The position numbers and the translations under genes are program-made. This document shows positions 34,917 through 45,168 of a stretch of 64,000 nt of DNA, in pieces; position 1 is the first letter of the stretch; each line of letters opens with the position of its first letter. Below the pieces are notes generated by a model. The model was not told the origin of the DNA, did not search any database, and saw only the letters and a list, made by a program, of their open reading frames with translations. Source of the DNA: Brenneria bubanii (GTDB lineage Bacteria > Pseudomonadota > Gammaproteobacteria > Enterobacterales > Enterobacteriaceae); contig NZ_JAKMAJ010000004.1 in the NCBI RefSeq assembly GCF_022378355.1, positions 248,001 through 312,000 on the forward strand, in the 5' to 3' direction.

Positions 34917-37900
34917 ATGTCGAAATTTTTTATCGAACGGCCCATTTTCGCCTGGGTCATTGCGCTGGTGGTGATGCTGGCCGGCGGGTTGTCGATCAGG
35001 TCGCTTGCGGTCAACCAGTATCCCAACATTGCGCCGCCGGCGATTTCGGTCTCGGTGACCTATCCCGGCGCCAGTGCCGAAACCACCGAGAAAACGGTGG
35101 TGCAGGTTATCGAACAACAACTGAACGGTATTGATAATCTGCGCTACATCGAATCCACCAGCAGCAGCGACGGCAGCGCCACCATCATCGCAACTTTCGA
35201 ACAGGGCGCCGATCCTGATATCGCCCAGGTTCAGGTGCAAAACAAGGTGTCGCTGGCGGAGGCGCAGCTGCCTAGCGCCGTTACCCAGCAAGGGCTGCGG
35301 GTGGCGAAATACCAATCCAATTTTATGATGGTCGTCAGCCTGATCTCGGAAAACGGCAGGCTAAGCGATTCCGATCTCAGCGATTTGCTGGTGTCTAAAA
35401 TGGAAGACGCCGTCGCTCGTACCAAGGGCGTGGGCGACTTCATGGTCATGGGGTCGGAATACGCGATGCGCATCTGGCTCGACCCTGCGAAATTGTATAA
35501 ATACTCGCTGATCCCAAGCGACGTCAGTAACGCGATCGAGCAGCAGAACGTTCAGGTCTCTTCCGGTAAGCTCGGGGGGCTGCCGACGGTGAAGGGCGCT
35601 AAAATCAGCGCGACTATCATCGGCAAAACGCGCATGAGCAGCGCACAGCAGTTTGAAAATATCCTGCTTAAGGTGAACGCCGACGGCTCGCAGGTACGCC
35701 TTAAAGATGTCGCCAGGGTCGATCTGGGCCCGGAGGATTACAGCATTTCCTCTACGTTTAATGGCAAGCCCTCCTCGGGTATGGCGCTGCGTCTTGCCAG
35801 CGGCGCCAATATTCTGGATACCGTGAAAGCGGTGCGCGCCACCATTGACGGGCTGAAAAGCTCGCTGCCGGCAGGCGTAACGGTGGAATATCCTTACGAT
35901 ACTTCGCCGGTGATCAGCGCATCGATTGAAGAAGTGGTAAAGACGCTGTTCGAAGCCATTGCGCTGGTATTTTGCGTGATGCTGCTGTTTTTACAAAACC
36001 TGCGCGCGACGATCGTCACCACCATGGTGGTGCCGGTGGTTCTGCTGGGGACGTTCGGCGTGCTGTATGCGTTTGGCTATTCGATCAACACCCTGACCAT
36101 GTTCGGTATGGTTCTGGCCATCGGGCTGCTGGTGGATGATGCCATCGTGGTGGTGGAGAACGTCGAACGCGTAATGCATGAAGAAAATCTGGGGCCGAAG
36201 GAAGCGACCATCAAATCCATGGCGCAGATTCAGAGCGCGCTTTTTGGCATCGCGCTAGTGCTGTCGGCGGTGCTGGTGCCGATGGCGTTTTTCAGCGGCT
36301 CCACGGGAATTATCTATCGTCAGTTCTCGGTCACCATCGTGTCCGCGATGGCGCTGTCGGTGCTGATGGCGCTGATCTTCACGCCGGCGCTGTGCGCCAC
36401 CATCCTGACGCCGTCGGTGGGGGAACGCTCGCAGCGCGGCTTTTCCGGCTGGTTCAATCGTAATTTCGACGCAGGTACGGTGCGCTACACCCGAATGGTC
36501 GGTACGGTGGTGAGTAAACGCAGGTTATTCATGGCGATTTATCTCTGCATTCTGCTCGCCACCGGTTATCTGTTTACCCGGGTGCCGACCACCTTTCTGC
36601 CGGATGAGGATCAGGGCGTGATGATGATGCAGGTTACCTTGCCGACCAATGCGTCGGCCGAGAGAACCCAGGCGGTTTTGCAGGAGATGCAGCGCTACCT
36701 GATGAAGAATGAAAGCGATACGGTCAGTTCGGTGTTTGCCGCTAACGGATTCAGCTTCGCCGGACGCGGTCAGAACAGCGCGATGGCGTTCGTCCGCCTG
36801 AAGGACTGGAGCGAACGCGGCAACGGCAACCAGGGCGTTCAGGCGTTGGCGGCGCGGACCATGCGGCATTTCGCCACAATCAAGGATGGCCGGGCTTTTG
36901 CCATGATCCCGCCGGCGGTAATGGAATTGGGCAACGCCACCGGTTTCGATTTTTTCCTCGAGGATGTCAGCGCTCAGGGGCATGAGGCGCTGGAAGCGGC
37001 CATGGCGAAATTCCTGCAGCTGGCGAATCAGGATCGCCGCTTAAGCATGGTGCGCCACAATGGAATGGCCGACGAACCGCAATACCAGTTGAGCATCGAT
37101 GATGAACGGGCGCGGGCGCTTGGGCTGAGCCTGGATGACGTGAACGATACGCTGTCCACCGCCTGGGGCTCGAGTTATGTCAATCAGTTCATCTATGAAG
37201 ACCGCGTGAAAAAGGTATATCTGCAGGGGAACGCCTCTTCGCGCGTGACGCCGAAAGACTTCGCCAAGTGGTATTTCCGCAACGGCAACGGCGAGATGGT
37301 GCCGTTCTCCGCCTTCGGCAGCGGCAAATGGATTTACGGCTCGCCGCGGTATGAACGTTTCAACGGCGTTTCCGCGGTTGAAATCATGGGCGCGCCGGCC
37401 TCGGGTTACAGCTCCGGCGATGCGGTTCAGGCCGTCGCGGAGATTGCGGCTCAACTGCCGCCGGGATTCAAGGTCGCGTGGCACGGGCTGTCCTATGAGG
37501 AACAGATGTCGGGGTCGCAGACGCCGGCCTTGTACACCCTTTCGGTTCTGGTGGTCTTCCTCTGTCTGGCGGCGCTGTACGAGAGCTGGTCGGTGCCGTT
37601 CTCGGTGCTGCTGGTGGTGCCGCTCGGGGTGCTGGGCACCATTCTGGCCGTATTGCTGCGCGGATTGCAAAACGATGTGTTCTTCCAGGTCGGGCTATTG
37701 ACTACCGTCGGCCTGGCGGCGAAAAACGCCATTTTGATCGTGGAGTTCGCCAAAGAGCGCCATGAGAAAGAGGGCAAAGATATCATCGAGGCCGCCAGCG
37801 AAGCCGCCAAAATGCGTATCCGTCCGATTCTGATGACGTCCATGGCCTTCGTGTTGGGCGTATTGCCTCTGGCGCTTTCCAGCGGCGCCGGCTCAGGCAG

Positions 37901-38057
37901 CCAGCACTCCATCGGTACGGCGGTCGTCGGCGGCATGATTACCGCCACCTTCCTGGCGATCTTTTTTGTACCGATGTTCTACGTGCTGATCGTGAAAATT
38001 TTCAGCCGCGAAAGAAAGACGCCGTCCCGGCAGCCAAAGGTGACCGATCATGAATAA
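34917..38057 (+). CDS. RND multidrug efflux pump, AcrB/MexB (HAE1) family
   Basis: Proton-driven inner-membrane pump of 1046 residues, the usual HAE1 length. The proton-relay pair Asp407-Asp408 lies in [14 protein letters not shown], the same numbering as AcrB, and the partner Lys in [17 protein letters not shown] near residue 936. The start [13 protein letters not shown] is typical. It overlaps the outer-membrane factor gene by 8 bases. The substrate range cannot be told from sequence; the possible iron control suggests siderophore or metal-chelate export as well as drugs. Confidence 0.95.
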   Translation: MSKFFIERPIFAWVIALVVMLAGGLSIRSLAVNQYPNIAPPAISVSVTYPGASAETTEKTVVQVIEQQLNGIDNLRYIESTSSSDGSATIIATFEQGADPDIAQVQVQNKVSLAEAQLPSAVTQQGLRVAKYQSNFMMVVSLISENGRLSDSDLSDLLVSKMEDAVARTKGVGDFMVMGSEYAMRIWLDPAKLYKYSLIPSDVSNAIEQQNVQVSSGKLGGLPTVKGAKISATIIGKTRMSSAQQFENILLKVNADGSQVRLKDVARVDLGPEDYSISSTFNGKPSSGMALRLASGANILDTVKAVRATIDGLKSSLPAGVTVEYPYDTSPVISASIEEVVKTLFEAIALVFCVMLLFLQNLRATIVTTMVVPVVLLGTFGVLYAFGYSINTLTMFGMVLAIGLLVDDAIVVVENVERVMHEENLGPKEATIKSMAQIQSALFGIALVLSAVLVPMAFFSGSTGIIYRQFSVTIVSAMALSVLMALIFTPALCATILTPSVGERSQRGFSGWFNRNFDAGTVRYTRMVGTVVSKRRLFMAIYLCILLATGYLFTRVPTTFLPDEDQGVMMMQVTLPTNASAERTQAVLQEMQRYLMKNESDTVSSVFAANGFSFAGRGQNSAMAFVRLKDWSERGNGNQGVQALAARTMRHFATIKDGRAFAMIPPAVMELGNATGFDFFLEDVSAQGHEALEAAMAKFLQLANQDRRLSMVRHNGMADEPQYQLSIDDERARALGLSLDDVNDTLSTAWGSSYVNQFIYEDRVKKVYLQGNASSRVTPKDFAKWYFRNGNGEMVPFSAFGSGKWIYGSPRYERFNGVSAVEIMGAPASGYSSGDAVQAVAEIAAQLPPGFKVAWHGLSYEEQMSGSQTPALYTLSVLVVFLCLAALYESWSVPFSVLLVVPLGVLGTILAVLLRGLQNDVFFQVGLLTTVGLAAKNAILIVEFAKERHEKEGKDIIEAASEAAKMRIRPILMTSMAFVLGVLPLALSSGAGSGSQHSIGTAVVGGMITATFLAIFFVPMFYVLIVKIFSRERKTPSRQPKVTDHE

Positions 38058-39465
38058 GAAATATCAGCGGCGGTTGATGGCGCCGGTTCTACTGACGCTG
38101 GCGCTGTCGGCATGTACCCTGCAACCTTCCTATGAACGTCCGGCAATGCCGACGGCCAGTAACTGGAACAGCACGGGAGCCGCCGGGAATACGGCGGCAA
38201 ACGGCGCAGATATCGGTTGGCGATCGTTTTTTACCGACCCGGCCATGCGTCAGTTGATTGAGCTGGCGTTGCAAAATAACCGCGATCTTCGGGTCGCGGC
38301 CTTCAATGTTGAAACCGCCCGCGCCCAGTTTCGTATCGAAAGCGCCGGGCTGACGCCGACGGCGAATACGGGCCTAAGTCAGACTGCCGAGCATTTGCCG
38401 GGCAATCTGTATTCAACGTCCAACTCCGGACCGGTTACGTATCATCAGCTCGAAGGGGCGATGAGCACCTCCTGGGAGCTGGATTTCTTTGGCCGTTTGC
38501 GCAGCCTGCGCGATGAGGCGCTGGAAAGTTATCTCTCCAGCGAGGCGACTCGGCGCGCGACGCAAATCAGTCTGGTATCGGAAGTGGCGTCGGGCTACCT
38601 GACGCTGTGCGCGGATAATGAACTGTTGCAGTTGGCTCGGTTCACGGCGGAAAGCCAGCGTGATTCCTATGCCGTCACCCAGGCAGGGTACGACGCAGGC
38701 GCCAGCAATGCTCAGGATCTGTCGCAGGCGGAAACGTCTGTGCGCAGCGCCGAAGCGCAGGTGGCGCAGTACCGTCGCCAGGTTCGTCTGGACGCCAATG
38801 CGCTGCGGCTGCTGCTTGGCGCCGAGTTGCCCGCCAATCTGCTGGATAACGCGCGGCTGAACGGCGACTGGCGCTTCCCGGCTACGCCGGCGGGGCTGCC
38901 TTCCGACCTGCTGACGCGGCGTCCGGATATCATCGCCGCCGAACATACGCTGAAGGCCGCCAATGCCGATATCGGCGCGGCGCGCGCGGCATTTTTCCCC
39001 AGCATCAGCCTGACGGCGTCTGGCGGCTCTTATTCGAGCAGCCTGGATCATTTATTGACAGGCGGCACCGCCTTCTGGTCGTTTGTGCCGAGCATCAGCG
39101 TGCCGATCTTCGACGGCGGCGTGAATCAGGCCAATCTGGATATTGCCAGAATAGCGCAGCGCAGCGATGTGGCCGCCTACGAGAAGGCCATTCAGCAGGC
39201 GTTTAAAGAGGTCGCCGATGCGCTGGCCGGGCAGGAAACGTATCGTGATGAGTTAAGCGCTCGTCGGCTGGATACGGCCGCCAGCCAGCGTTATTACGAT
39301 CTTGCGGCGCTGCGTTTTCGCCAGGGGGTGGATAATCACCTCAATGTGCTGGTCGCGCAGCGCTCGCTTTACACCGCCCAGCAGAGCCAGATCACCACGC
39401 GAATGAATATGCTGAATCAGCAGATTACGCTGTATAAGGCGTTGGGCGGCGGGTGGAAGGAATAA
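38050..39465 (+). CDS. Outer membrane efflux lipoprotein, OprM/NodT family
   Basis: TolC-like channel of 471 residues. The lipoprotein signal ends at LALSAC with Cys22; Thr at +2 allows sorting to the outer membrane. The two repeated helical-hairpin halves are visible, with the [15 protein letters not shown] and [21 protein letters not shown] segments typical of the family. It overlaps the pump gene by 8 bases. With its own outer-membrane partner the system does not depend on TolC. Confidence 0.93.
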   Translation: MNKKYQRRLMAPVLLTLALSACTLQPSYERPAMPTASNWNSTGAAGNTAANGADIGWRSFFTDPAMRQLIELALQNNRDLRVAAFNVETARAQFRIESAGLTPTANTGLSQTAEHLPGNLYSTSNSGPVTYHQLEGAMSTSWELDFFGRLRSLRDEALESYLSSEATRRATQISLVSEVASGYLTLCADNELLQLARFTAESQRDSYAVTQAGYDAGASNAQDLSQAETSVRSAEAQVAQYRRQVRLDANALRLLLGAELPANLLDNARLNGDWRFPATPAGLPSDLLTRRPDIIAAEHTLKAANADIGAARAAFFPSISLTASGGSYSSSLDHLLTGGTAFWSFVPSISVPIFDGGVNQANLDIARIAQRSDVAAYEKAIQQAFKEVADALAGQETYRDELSARRLDTAASQRYYDLAALRFRQGVDNHLNVLVAQRSLYTAQQSQITTRMNMLNQQITLYKALGGGWKE

Positions 39466-39485
39466 GCGGCCGCGCAACCTCATGG

Positions 39486-39507
39486 CCGCCGCGCCGCATC
39501 GCGGCGG
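39486..39507. terminator. GC-rich hairpin after the RND operon
   Basis: Eight-base arms CCGCCGCG and CGCGGCGG enclose a six-base loop, between the convergent ends of the RND operon and the LysR gene. No T-tract follows, so termination is only probable. Confidence 0.4.
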
Positions 39508-39620
39508 TCAATGCCTTCCGTGGCCCATGTCTGCCTGGTCGGTACGCGAGTTATCCGCGAGGGCCGAGCCGTTTTCCTACTCAGAGGCGGATTCGATGCG
39601 CTTGAGCATGGATGAGCCCA

Positions 39621-40535
39621 TCAGGATCCGGACGTCCCGTCCGCCAATAACCGCTGAGGCGTCAGCCGTTCGGCAATATAATCGATAAAGGCCCGCAGGC
39701 GCGGGGTGACCTGATGCCCGCGCGGGTAGACCGCATTGAGTGGGGCCGCGGATACCCCATGTTGCGGCAGCAGTCGGATGAGGTTCCCGGTCGCCAGATC
39801 GTCAGCCACATCAAGCAGCGATTTCAACACAATGCCCATCCCCGCCAGCGACATGGCGTGCGCGGCTTCGCCGTCGTTGCATACCGTACGCGGCATGATA
39901 CGAATAGATTGCTCATCGTCAAAACGCCATTCGGTCGAGGCGGTGGATCCGATGTGAATGCAATCATGCTGGGCCAAATCCGCCAGACTCTGCGGTTGGC
40001 CGCGTCGCCGCAGATAGTCCGGAGAAGCGCACAGCACGCGTCGATTCGGGGCGAGAACCCGCGCAATAAGGCTGGAGTCCGGCAGTTCGCCATAACGCAG
40101 CGCGAGATCGAAGCCGTGCGAGATCAGATCCAATACATCGTCGCTGAGCTGTAATTGAATCTGTATCTGGGGATGCAATCTGCTGAAGCCCGCCAGCAAG
40201 GGCACGATCCGCCGCCGTCCGAAGCCATTCGGTGCCGTGATTTTAAGTATCCCGGATACGCCCTCGCTCTGGCGTATCAGCGTCTCCTGAGCCAGTTTTA
40301 ACTCGGCGATGACCCGAGTCGCATGCGTAAAAAGCTGCCGGCCTTCATCGGTAAGCGAGAGTTTGCGCGTACTTCGGTTAAGCAAATGAATGCCCAATCG
40401 TTGTTCAAAATTAGCCAGACGCTTGCTGACCACCGATAGCGATACGCCAAGTTCCCGGGCGGCAGCGGTAAAACTGCCTAAAGCCGCAGTACGTTCAAAG
40501 ACAATAAGGCCGGGCAGGTCGTCCATTAGGTTCAT
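39621..40535 (-). CDS. LysR family transcriptional regulator
   Basis: LysR regulator of 304 residues of the group that controls short-chain dehydrogenases and related genes. The helix-turn-helix is in FTAAARELGVSLSVVSKRLANFEQRLG, and the effector domain begins near residue 90 (GILKITAPNGFGRRR). ATG codons at 40535 and 40526 are both possible. It is divergent from the SDR gene and converges on the RND operon, so control of the SDR gene is most likely. Confidence 0.9.
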   Translation of the reverse strand: MNLMDDLPGLIVFERTAALGSFTAAARELGVSLSVVSKRLANFEQRLGIHLLNRSTRKLSLTDEGRQLFTHATRVIAELKLAQETLIRQSEGVSGILKITAPNGFGRRRIVPLLAGFSRLHPQIQIQLQLSDDVLDLISHGFDLALRYGELPDSSLIARVLAPNRRVLCASPDYLRRRGQPQSLADLAQHDCIHIGSTASTEWRFDDEQSIRIMPRTVCNDGEAAHAMSLAGMGIVLKSLLDVADDLATGNLIRLLPQHGVSAAPLNAVYPRGHQVTPRLRAFIDYIAERLTPQRLLADGTSGS

Positions 40536-40558
40536 AGCAGCTTATTCTCAATGTTATG

Positions 40559-40572
40559 GAAATAGTTATTTC
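40559..40572. promoter_or_regulatory. Palindrome between the LysR and SDR genes
   Basis: GAAATA-GT-TATTTC is a perfect 14-base dyad in the 114-base divergent space. It is a candidate LysR binding site. Confidence 0.35.
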
Positions 40573-40649
40573 TGATATTTTCCATTTTAATCATACAACA
40601 CATCAGTAAGAATGATCTTTTATCCTTTCATTATCATGAGGTGGAAATC

Positions 40650-41369
40650 ATGCATGCCCGTCTCGCTAAACAAAAAGTCCTGGTCGTCGGTGGTAGCTCT
40701 GGATTGGGACTAGCCATCGCCAAAGCGTTTGTCGCGCAGGAAGCCGAGGTGACGATTGCCTCGCGTAACCAGGCCAAACTGGAAGCGGCTGCCGTCCAGA
40801 TTGGCCATGCGACGCGTACCGCCGTGCTCGATACCACCGATAATGCCGGCGTTGAAGCCTTTTTTGCTCAATCAGGCAATTTCGACCACATCGTGATTTC
40901 CGCCGCTCAGACGCCGGGTGGTCTGGTTCGCCAATTGCCGCTGGAGGACGCCTATGCGGCGATGAACAGTAAATTCTGGGGCGCCTATCACGTCGCGCGC
41001 GCCGCCGGGATCAACGAAAGAGGATCGCTGACCTTTATTTCGGGTTTCTTGAGCGTCCGGCCGGGAGACTGGGTATTGCAAGGCGCAATCAATGCCGCCT
41101 TGGAGTCGTTGGGACGGGGTCTGGCGCTGGAACTGGCGCCGCAAAAGGTTCGCGTCAACAGCGTATCGCCTGGAATGATCGCCACGCCGCTGTGGGATGA
41201 GATGGACGCGCAGGCGCGTCAGGACATGTACGACAACATCGCCGCTACGCTGCCGGCTCGCGTGATGGGACAACCGGAAGATATCGCCAATGCGGTATTA
41301 TTCCTGGCCACCACGCCTTATGCGACCGGCTCGACGGTGCTGGTGGACGGCGGCGGCGCGATTGCGTAA
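40650..41369 (+). CDS. Short-chain dehydrogenase/reductase
   Basis: NAD(P)-dependent SDR of 239 residues. The cofactor motif is VVGGSSGLGLAIAK. The NAG-type motif is replaced by VISAAQTP. A catalytic Ser is likely in LTFISGFLS, but the usual YxxxK is not evident: the expected stretch reads WVLQGAINAALESL, with no Tyr or Lys in place. This makes it an atypical SDR. The ATG at 40650 is preferred over a GTG at 40641 because AGGTGG lies upstream. A LysR regulator is divergent. Confidence 0.87.
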   Translation: MHARLAKQKVLVVGGSSGLGLAIAKAFVAQEAEVTIASRNQAKLEAAAVQIGHATRTAVLDTTDNAGVEAFFAQSGNFDHIVISAAQTPGGLVRQLPLEDAYAAMNSKFWGAYHVARAAGINERGSLTFISGFLSVRPGDWVLQGAINAALESLGRGLALELAPQKVRVNSVSPGMIATPLWDEMDAQARQDMYDNIAATLPARVMGQPEDIANAVLFLATTPYATGSTVLVDGGGAIA

Positions 41370-41479
41370 ATGCGGCTGAACTGCCTGCCGGCGTGAAGCT
41401 CGGCTGGCGCATCTTTCTTTGTACTTCTTGGTTCGAGGCGTTCCGCGTCCGCAAGGTTATTGCCGGACGCGCGTCAACG

Positions 41480-41702
41480 TCGCCGATGCCGAAACGCCAC
41501 TGGCATTCGTGCGCCGGGGTTGGGCATCGAACCGATAGCGACCTGGCTGGTGAAGGACGATCTGCGTGTCGGAAACCTTGTGGATATCATGACGGCGTTC
41601 GCCAGCGACGCTGCTACTACTATGGCCGGTCGCAAGGCAATTAACGCCCAAGGTCAGCGCATTGGCGCTAAACTCACCCGCGCGTCAGGTGAATGCGTTT
41701 AA
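41480..41702 (+). pseudogene. Remnant of a LysR-type regulator C-terminus
   Basis: The segment at about 41515-41600 encodes GLGIEPIATWLVKDDLRVGN, which matches the last part of a LysR effector domain (GxGIxxxPxWLVxDDLxxGxLV). The preceding piece (VADAETPLAFVR) is in another frame, so a frameshift separates them. No start or DNA-binding domain is left. After 41607 the frame continues for about 30 codons without recognisable content. The rest of 41370-41876 shows nothing further. Confidence 0.5.
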
Positions 41703-41876
41703 TGATATGGGCTATCCGCTATAAACATAGCCGGAATTCGGTCGCTGCGGAAAGGTCATGTTGCCGGGATACATCAGGCGACTCGGGTTATTTGCGCGTC
41801 GACAGTTTGACTGCCGGTATGGGCGATGCTTAAGATTAGCCGAATGATATACTGAATCAATCAATATTGAGCAACG

Positions 41877-42614
41877 TTACTTTGCGGGTAAAAATGTGAT
41901 AACGTCCTGCGCTGAAAGCGGGCCGGAGAAGACGAACCCCTGAATGCCTATTTTTTCACAACAGGGTATCATTTTAAGATCTTCTACATTTTCGATACCT
42001 TCGCAAATAACTTCAGCGCCACTATCAAGAAAGAAAAAAAGAATTTTTAAAAACCTGTCATGTTTTACTCTGGATTTTCCAATGCCGCTGACAATACCGC
42101 GATCTATCTTAATCGTGTCGAAATTATGATTTTTTAAATCTTTTTCTTGCAATATACCCAGGCCAAAATCATCCAGTGCTATTTTAAAACCGCGATTTTT
42201 TATATGATTAAGAAAATCAAAGTGGGTTATTAAATCAACTGGTGAGATGTTTTCATTAATTTCAATTTCAATTTTTCGGCTGCACAATGAATGCTCCAGA
42301 CATTTATTTGTCAGATAGTCTATTATTTCATAGTCACCTAACAAAAAATGAGAAAGATTAAGGCTTATTTTGTGGTTATTAGCTTTCGCCAGAAAATCAA
42401 TAACTGAATCCATCACAAAGTATGTCGCTGCTTTTATATTTCCAGTTTTTTCCAATTCACTTATTACATCAAGAACAGGAATAGGTTTTCCCTGGGAATC
42501 AAAGAATCTCGATAAGGCTTCCAGTTTGTAAATCATCCCAGAGTGTCTATTTATTACAGGCTGATAAACAATTCGGTGGATACAGTATTTCCCTAATGGT
42601 TTTAAATCCCGCAT
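41877..42614 (-). CDS. EAL domain cyclic-di-GMP phosphodiesterase
   Basis: A stand-alone EAL domain of 245 residues with no sensor or GGDEF domain. The motif is KLEALSRF (Glu32). The other metal and catalytic residues are in place: Asn86 (SLNLSH), Glu in EIEINEN, Asp148-Asp149 (ALDDFGLG), Lys169 (TIKIDRG), Glu205 (CEGIEN) and Gln225 (GIQGFVFSGP). It is therefore predicted active in hydrolysing c-di-GMP. It is AT-rich and divergent from the PilZ gene 584 bases away, so the two may form a signalling pair. Confidence 0.88.
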   Translation of the reverse strand: MRDLKPLGKYCIHRIVYQPVINRHSGMIYKLEALSRFFDSQGKPIPVLDVISELEKTGNIKAATYFVMDSVIDFLAKANNHKISLNLSHFLLGDYEIIDYLTNKCLEHSLCSRKIEIEINENISPVDLITHFDFLNHIKNRGFKIALDDFGLGILQEKDLKNHNFDTIKIDRGIVSGIGKSRVKHDRFLKILFFFLDSGAEVICEGIENVEDLKMIPCCEKIGIQGFVFSGPLSAQDVITFLPAK

Positions 42615-43197
42615 AGATGCTTGCTTTTATGATTATAAATTAGGCTAACACTAATACAAAGCCAAGTCGGCGTTAAATCGTTTTTATCGATCAATAATAG
42701 TTTTGCGATAGTAATTACCTATCATTTAAGTATTTATTGATCGCTGAGTCCTATTATAATATATTCCAATATAATCTTATCCCTAGGAGGAATATTGAGG
42801 TAAACGTGGTGTGCCGCGGGAAGTAAAGTTCTTTAGTCATTAATGCATGATGTTGTAATTAGCAGAAAGATTTATAACAAAATTTATATATTTTTCATGT
42901 AATTAAAGTAATTTAATGTGATCTTGAACACGGAATTATTCTTTTTTTTTGATTTCTGAAAGTCATTTTAGGCGCTGTAACAGCCTTCATCATTGAAAGC
43001 GGTGTTTATGAAGACGTGTTCATGTTGAGCAGACTGGCGCCTTACATAGATTCTTAAGTATTGCTTATATTACTCACAACGATGTTTTTACCATTCTGAA
43101 ATTTTAGATTGGTAAGGTTAACATATGATTGTTTTATTGATGATGAACGCATGGATGATCTTTCAAAAGACAGCTATGGCCTGGATAGGTATTCCAA
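42615..43197. other. Long AT-rich divergent intergenic region
   Basis: No coding sequence, tRNA or strong hairpin was found in these 583 bases between the EAL and PilZ genes. It must hold both promoters. An AGGAGG sequence at about 42786 is not followed by a frame of useful length. Confidence 0.4.
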
Positions 43198-44928
43198 ATG
43201 ATTACACAGAATGACAACCCTTCAGCAAAAGTGATTTCTTCGCTGCTTCAGTATAAACATACATTATCTGTATATAGTAAAGAAATTCCTTTCTCACTGA
43301 CCGCGAAGGTTATGAATTTAGAGCTGGTTACGGGACGTATGATATTTGAAATGGAGTATCCAACGGCGGATATTCAGGAATACCTGTCAGTTAATGGCAT
43401 CAGCTTTGACCTGGAAGCCATGAACGGCGCGCACCCCACAGAACGGGATACATACAATCTCAGTAATGTCCCGTGCAATCTCGTTAAAATAAACGGAATG
43501 CAGTACCAACTGGAGTGCCAGCTTCCCAACTCTGTCTTTGTACAAGAGAGTCGAGGGGCGATCCGCATCCCATTTATATTCGGCATGCGGGGGCGTGTCA
43601 GCATCGAGGTATATCCCCATGAGTTAAAAGTAACCGGCAGTCTGCATAACTTATCTGCCGGCGGTTGCATGATCGATGTTAATTTGTCGGATGGTGTCGT
43701 GCTGAATATAAACCAAAATGTGCCAAGGGTGACTCTGGCATTTCCTAATGGAGAAACTTTTTGGGCGGAGGGCAATATTCGTCATATCCGCCCGTTTGGC
43801 AACCATGGATATGCCGCCATTGGTATTCAGTTTATTAATTTATCATCGTCACAAACTGAAGCGCTATATCATTATGTCAATGAATCAGAAAGGGAAGCCA
43901 TTTATCGAACCGGTGCAAGCGATAAGGTTGAGCAGCCGTCTCCGCTATTTATTCCCGGAGTCGGGGAGAAAATGATTCTGCAACATGAAATTCAGGAACG
44001 TGAAAAGTTTGCTCGCCGACTGCCCGCTGAACAGAGCGTGATGAACATCTCCCATCAACTCCAGATTGGCCTGATGTATATAAAAAACCATAATTTGTTT
44101 CCTGTTAAGCTATTTTATAGCTGTGTTGACACTTTGCTCAATTTGGTTAAAGAAGATCGAAAAAATTTTTTGTACGCGCTTAATTTTTTACGCGATGAGC
44201 CTGATTGGGTCAGGCATGCCATAAAGGTTGCCGCCCAGCTTGCTGATATGCTGTTGTTGCATGATCCCTATAATGATCAGATACGCGAAGCGGTATTAGG
44301 CGCATTGCTGCATACCATGGGGAAAGCGCTGCTAACCGGCGTCAATCTGCCTTCACTTAAAGTCTATATGACGCCACCTCAAAAGAATATTCTCAAGGGC
44401 CATGTCGCCGCCCTCAGTAAAAAATTAAAGCAGTTGGGTTGGGAGCCGAGTCCGCTATGCAGAGAGGTAATTGAAAATGCGAATGAACGCCTTGACGGCA
44501 CCGGCTATCCGGCCGGCAAGCATCGTTTTGAACTTTCGTATTTGATGCGACTAGTCTCGGTAATCAAAATCGTTAATAAATTAATATATGCCCGTAACGG
44601 TGTTCCGCCTCGTACGCCACTGGAGGCCTACCGTTATATCAATGAAGCAGGCGATACCTATGATAAGGCCGTCTTGATCGAATATATACGGACCTATGGT
44701 CCCAATCCAATCGGTACGTTAGTTAAATATAGCGGCGGATTTCTCGCCTGGGTTGTGGATGTAAACGATCGTGGGGAACCGATAAAAGTGAATATTATTA
44801 AAAACCTTCGATTCCCGGAAAGTAATATAAACAGCCTTCTTTCCAAAAGCGATTTATTACAAATCGGCAAGCTTGAAGGTGTCGTAAATCCAACGGACTT
44901 TGGGGTGAAAATCGGCGTTATTGAGTAA
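43198..44928 (+). CDS. PilZ protein with degenerate HD-GYP domain
   Basis: A 576-residue protein. The N-terminal part (residues 1-110) resembles the YcgR-type flagellar brake domain. The PilZ domain follows, with c-di-GMP ligands R119-xxx-R123 (SRGAIR) and N151-x-S153-xx-G156 (NLSAGG). The C-terminal half (residues about 280-500) has the HD-GYP fold, but the HD pair is His372-Thr373 (LLHTMGKAL). The HERxDGxGYP motif reads NERLDGTGYP, and the later metal Asp is Asn460 (KIVNKL). It is thus likely a catalytically dead c-di-GMP receptor. Confidence 0.82.
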   Translation: MITQNDNPSAKVISSLLQYKHTLSVYSKEIPFSLTAKVMNLELVTGRMIFEMEYPTADIQEYLSVNGISFDLEAMNGAHPTERDTYNLSNVPCNLVKINGMQYQLECQLPNSVFVQESRGAIRIPFIFGMRGRVSIEVYPHELKVTGSLHNLSAGGCMIDVNLSDGVVLNINQNVPRVTLAFPNGETFWAEGNIRHIRPFGNHGYAAIGIQFINLSSSQTEALYHYVNESEREAIYRTGASDKVEQPSPLFIPGVGEKMILQHEIQEREKFARRLPAEQSVMNISHQLQIGLMYIKNHNLFPVKLFYSCVDTLLNLVKEDRKNFLYALNFLRDEPDWVRHAIKVAAQLADMLLLHDPYNDQIREAVLGALLHTMGKALLTGVNLPSLKVYMTPPQKNILKGHVAALSKKLKQLGWEPSPLCREVIENANERLDGTGYPAGKHRFELSYLMRLVSVIKIVNKLIYARNGVPPRTPLEAYRYINEAGDTYDKAVLIEYIRTYGPNPIGTLVKYSGGFLAWVVDVNDRGEPIKVNIIKNLRFPESNINSLLSKSDLLQIGKLEGVVNPTDFGVKIGVIE

Positions 44929-45064
44929 ATCGATCGCGGGTCTGCCTGGCGGCCGGTATCGGATATCATCAAGATAAAAAAGTCTGGCGCGGTAAGGCAA
45001 GGCCGGGCGTCATCAGCGGGCAAATCAGCGTGACCGGCGTATGATCCGGCACAGCACCGCTGAC

Positions 45065-45151
45065 GGCGCTGAAAAAAGCGCCGGGAATCGTCCCTGTTCA
45101 GATAAAGATAGCCTGCTTAACAACGCCGGGAGAGCGGGCGGGGAGAAGCAG
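45065..45151. terminator. Hairpins between the convergent PilZ and glucan synthase genes
   Basis: GGCGCT and AGCGCC (45065-45082) form a six-base stem with a six-base A-rich loop. GCCTGCTT and AAGCAGGC (about 45111-45150) form an eight-base stem with a long loop. Either could end transcription from one side, but neither is followed by a clear T-tract. Confidence 0.35.
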
Positions 45152-45168
45152 GCCCGGATAAACCCAAA

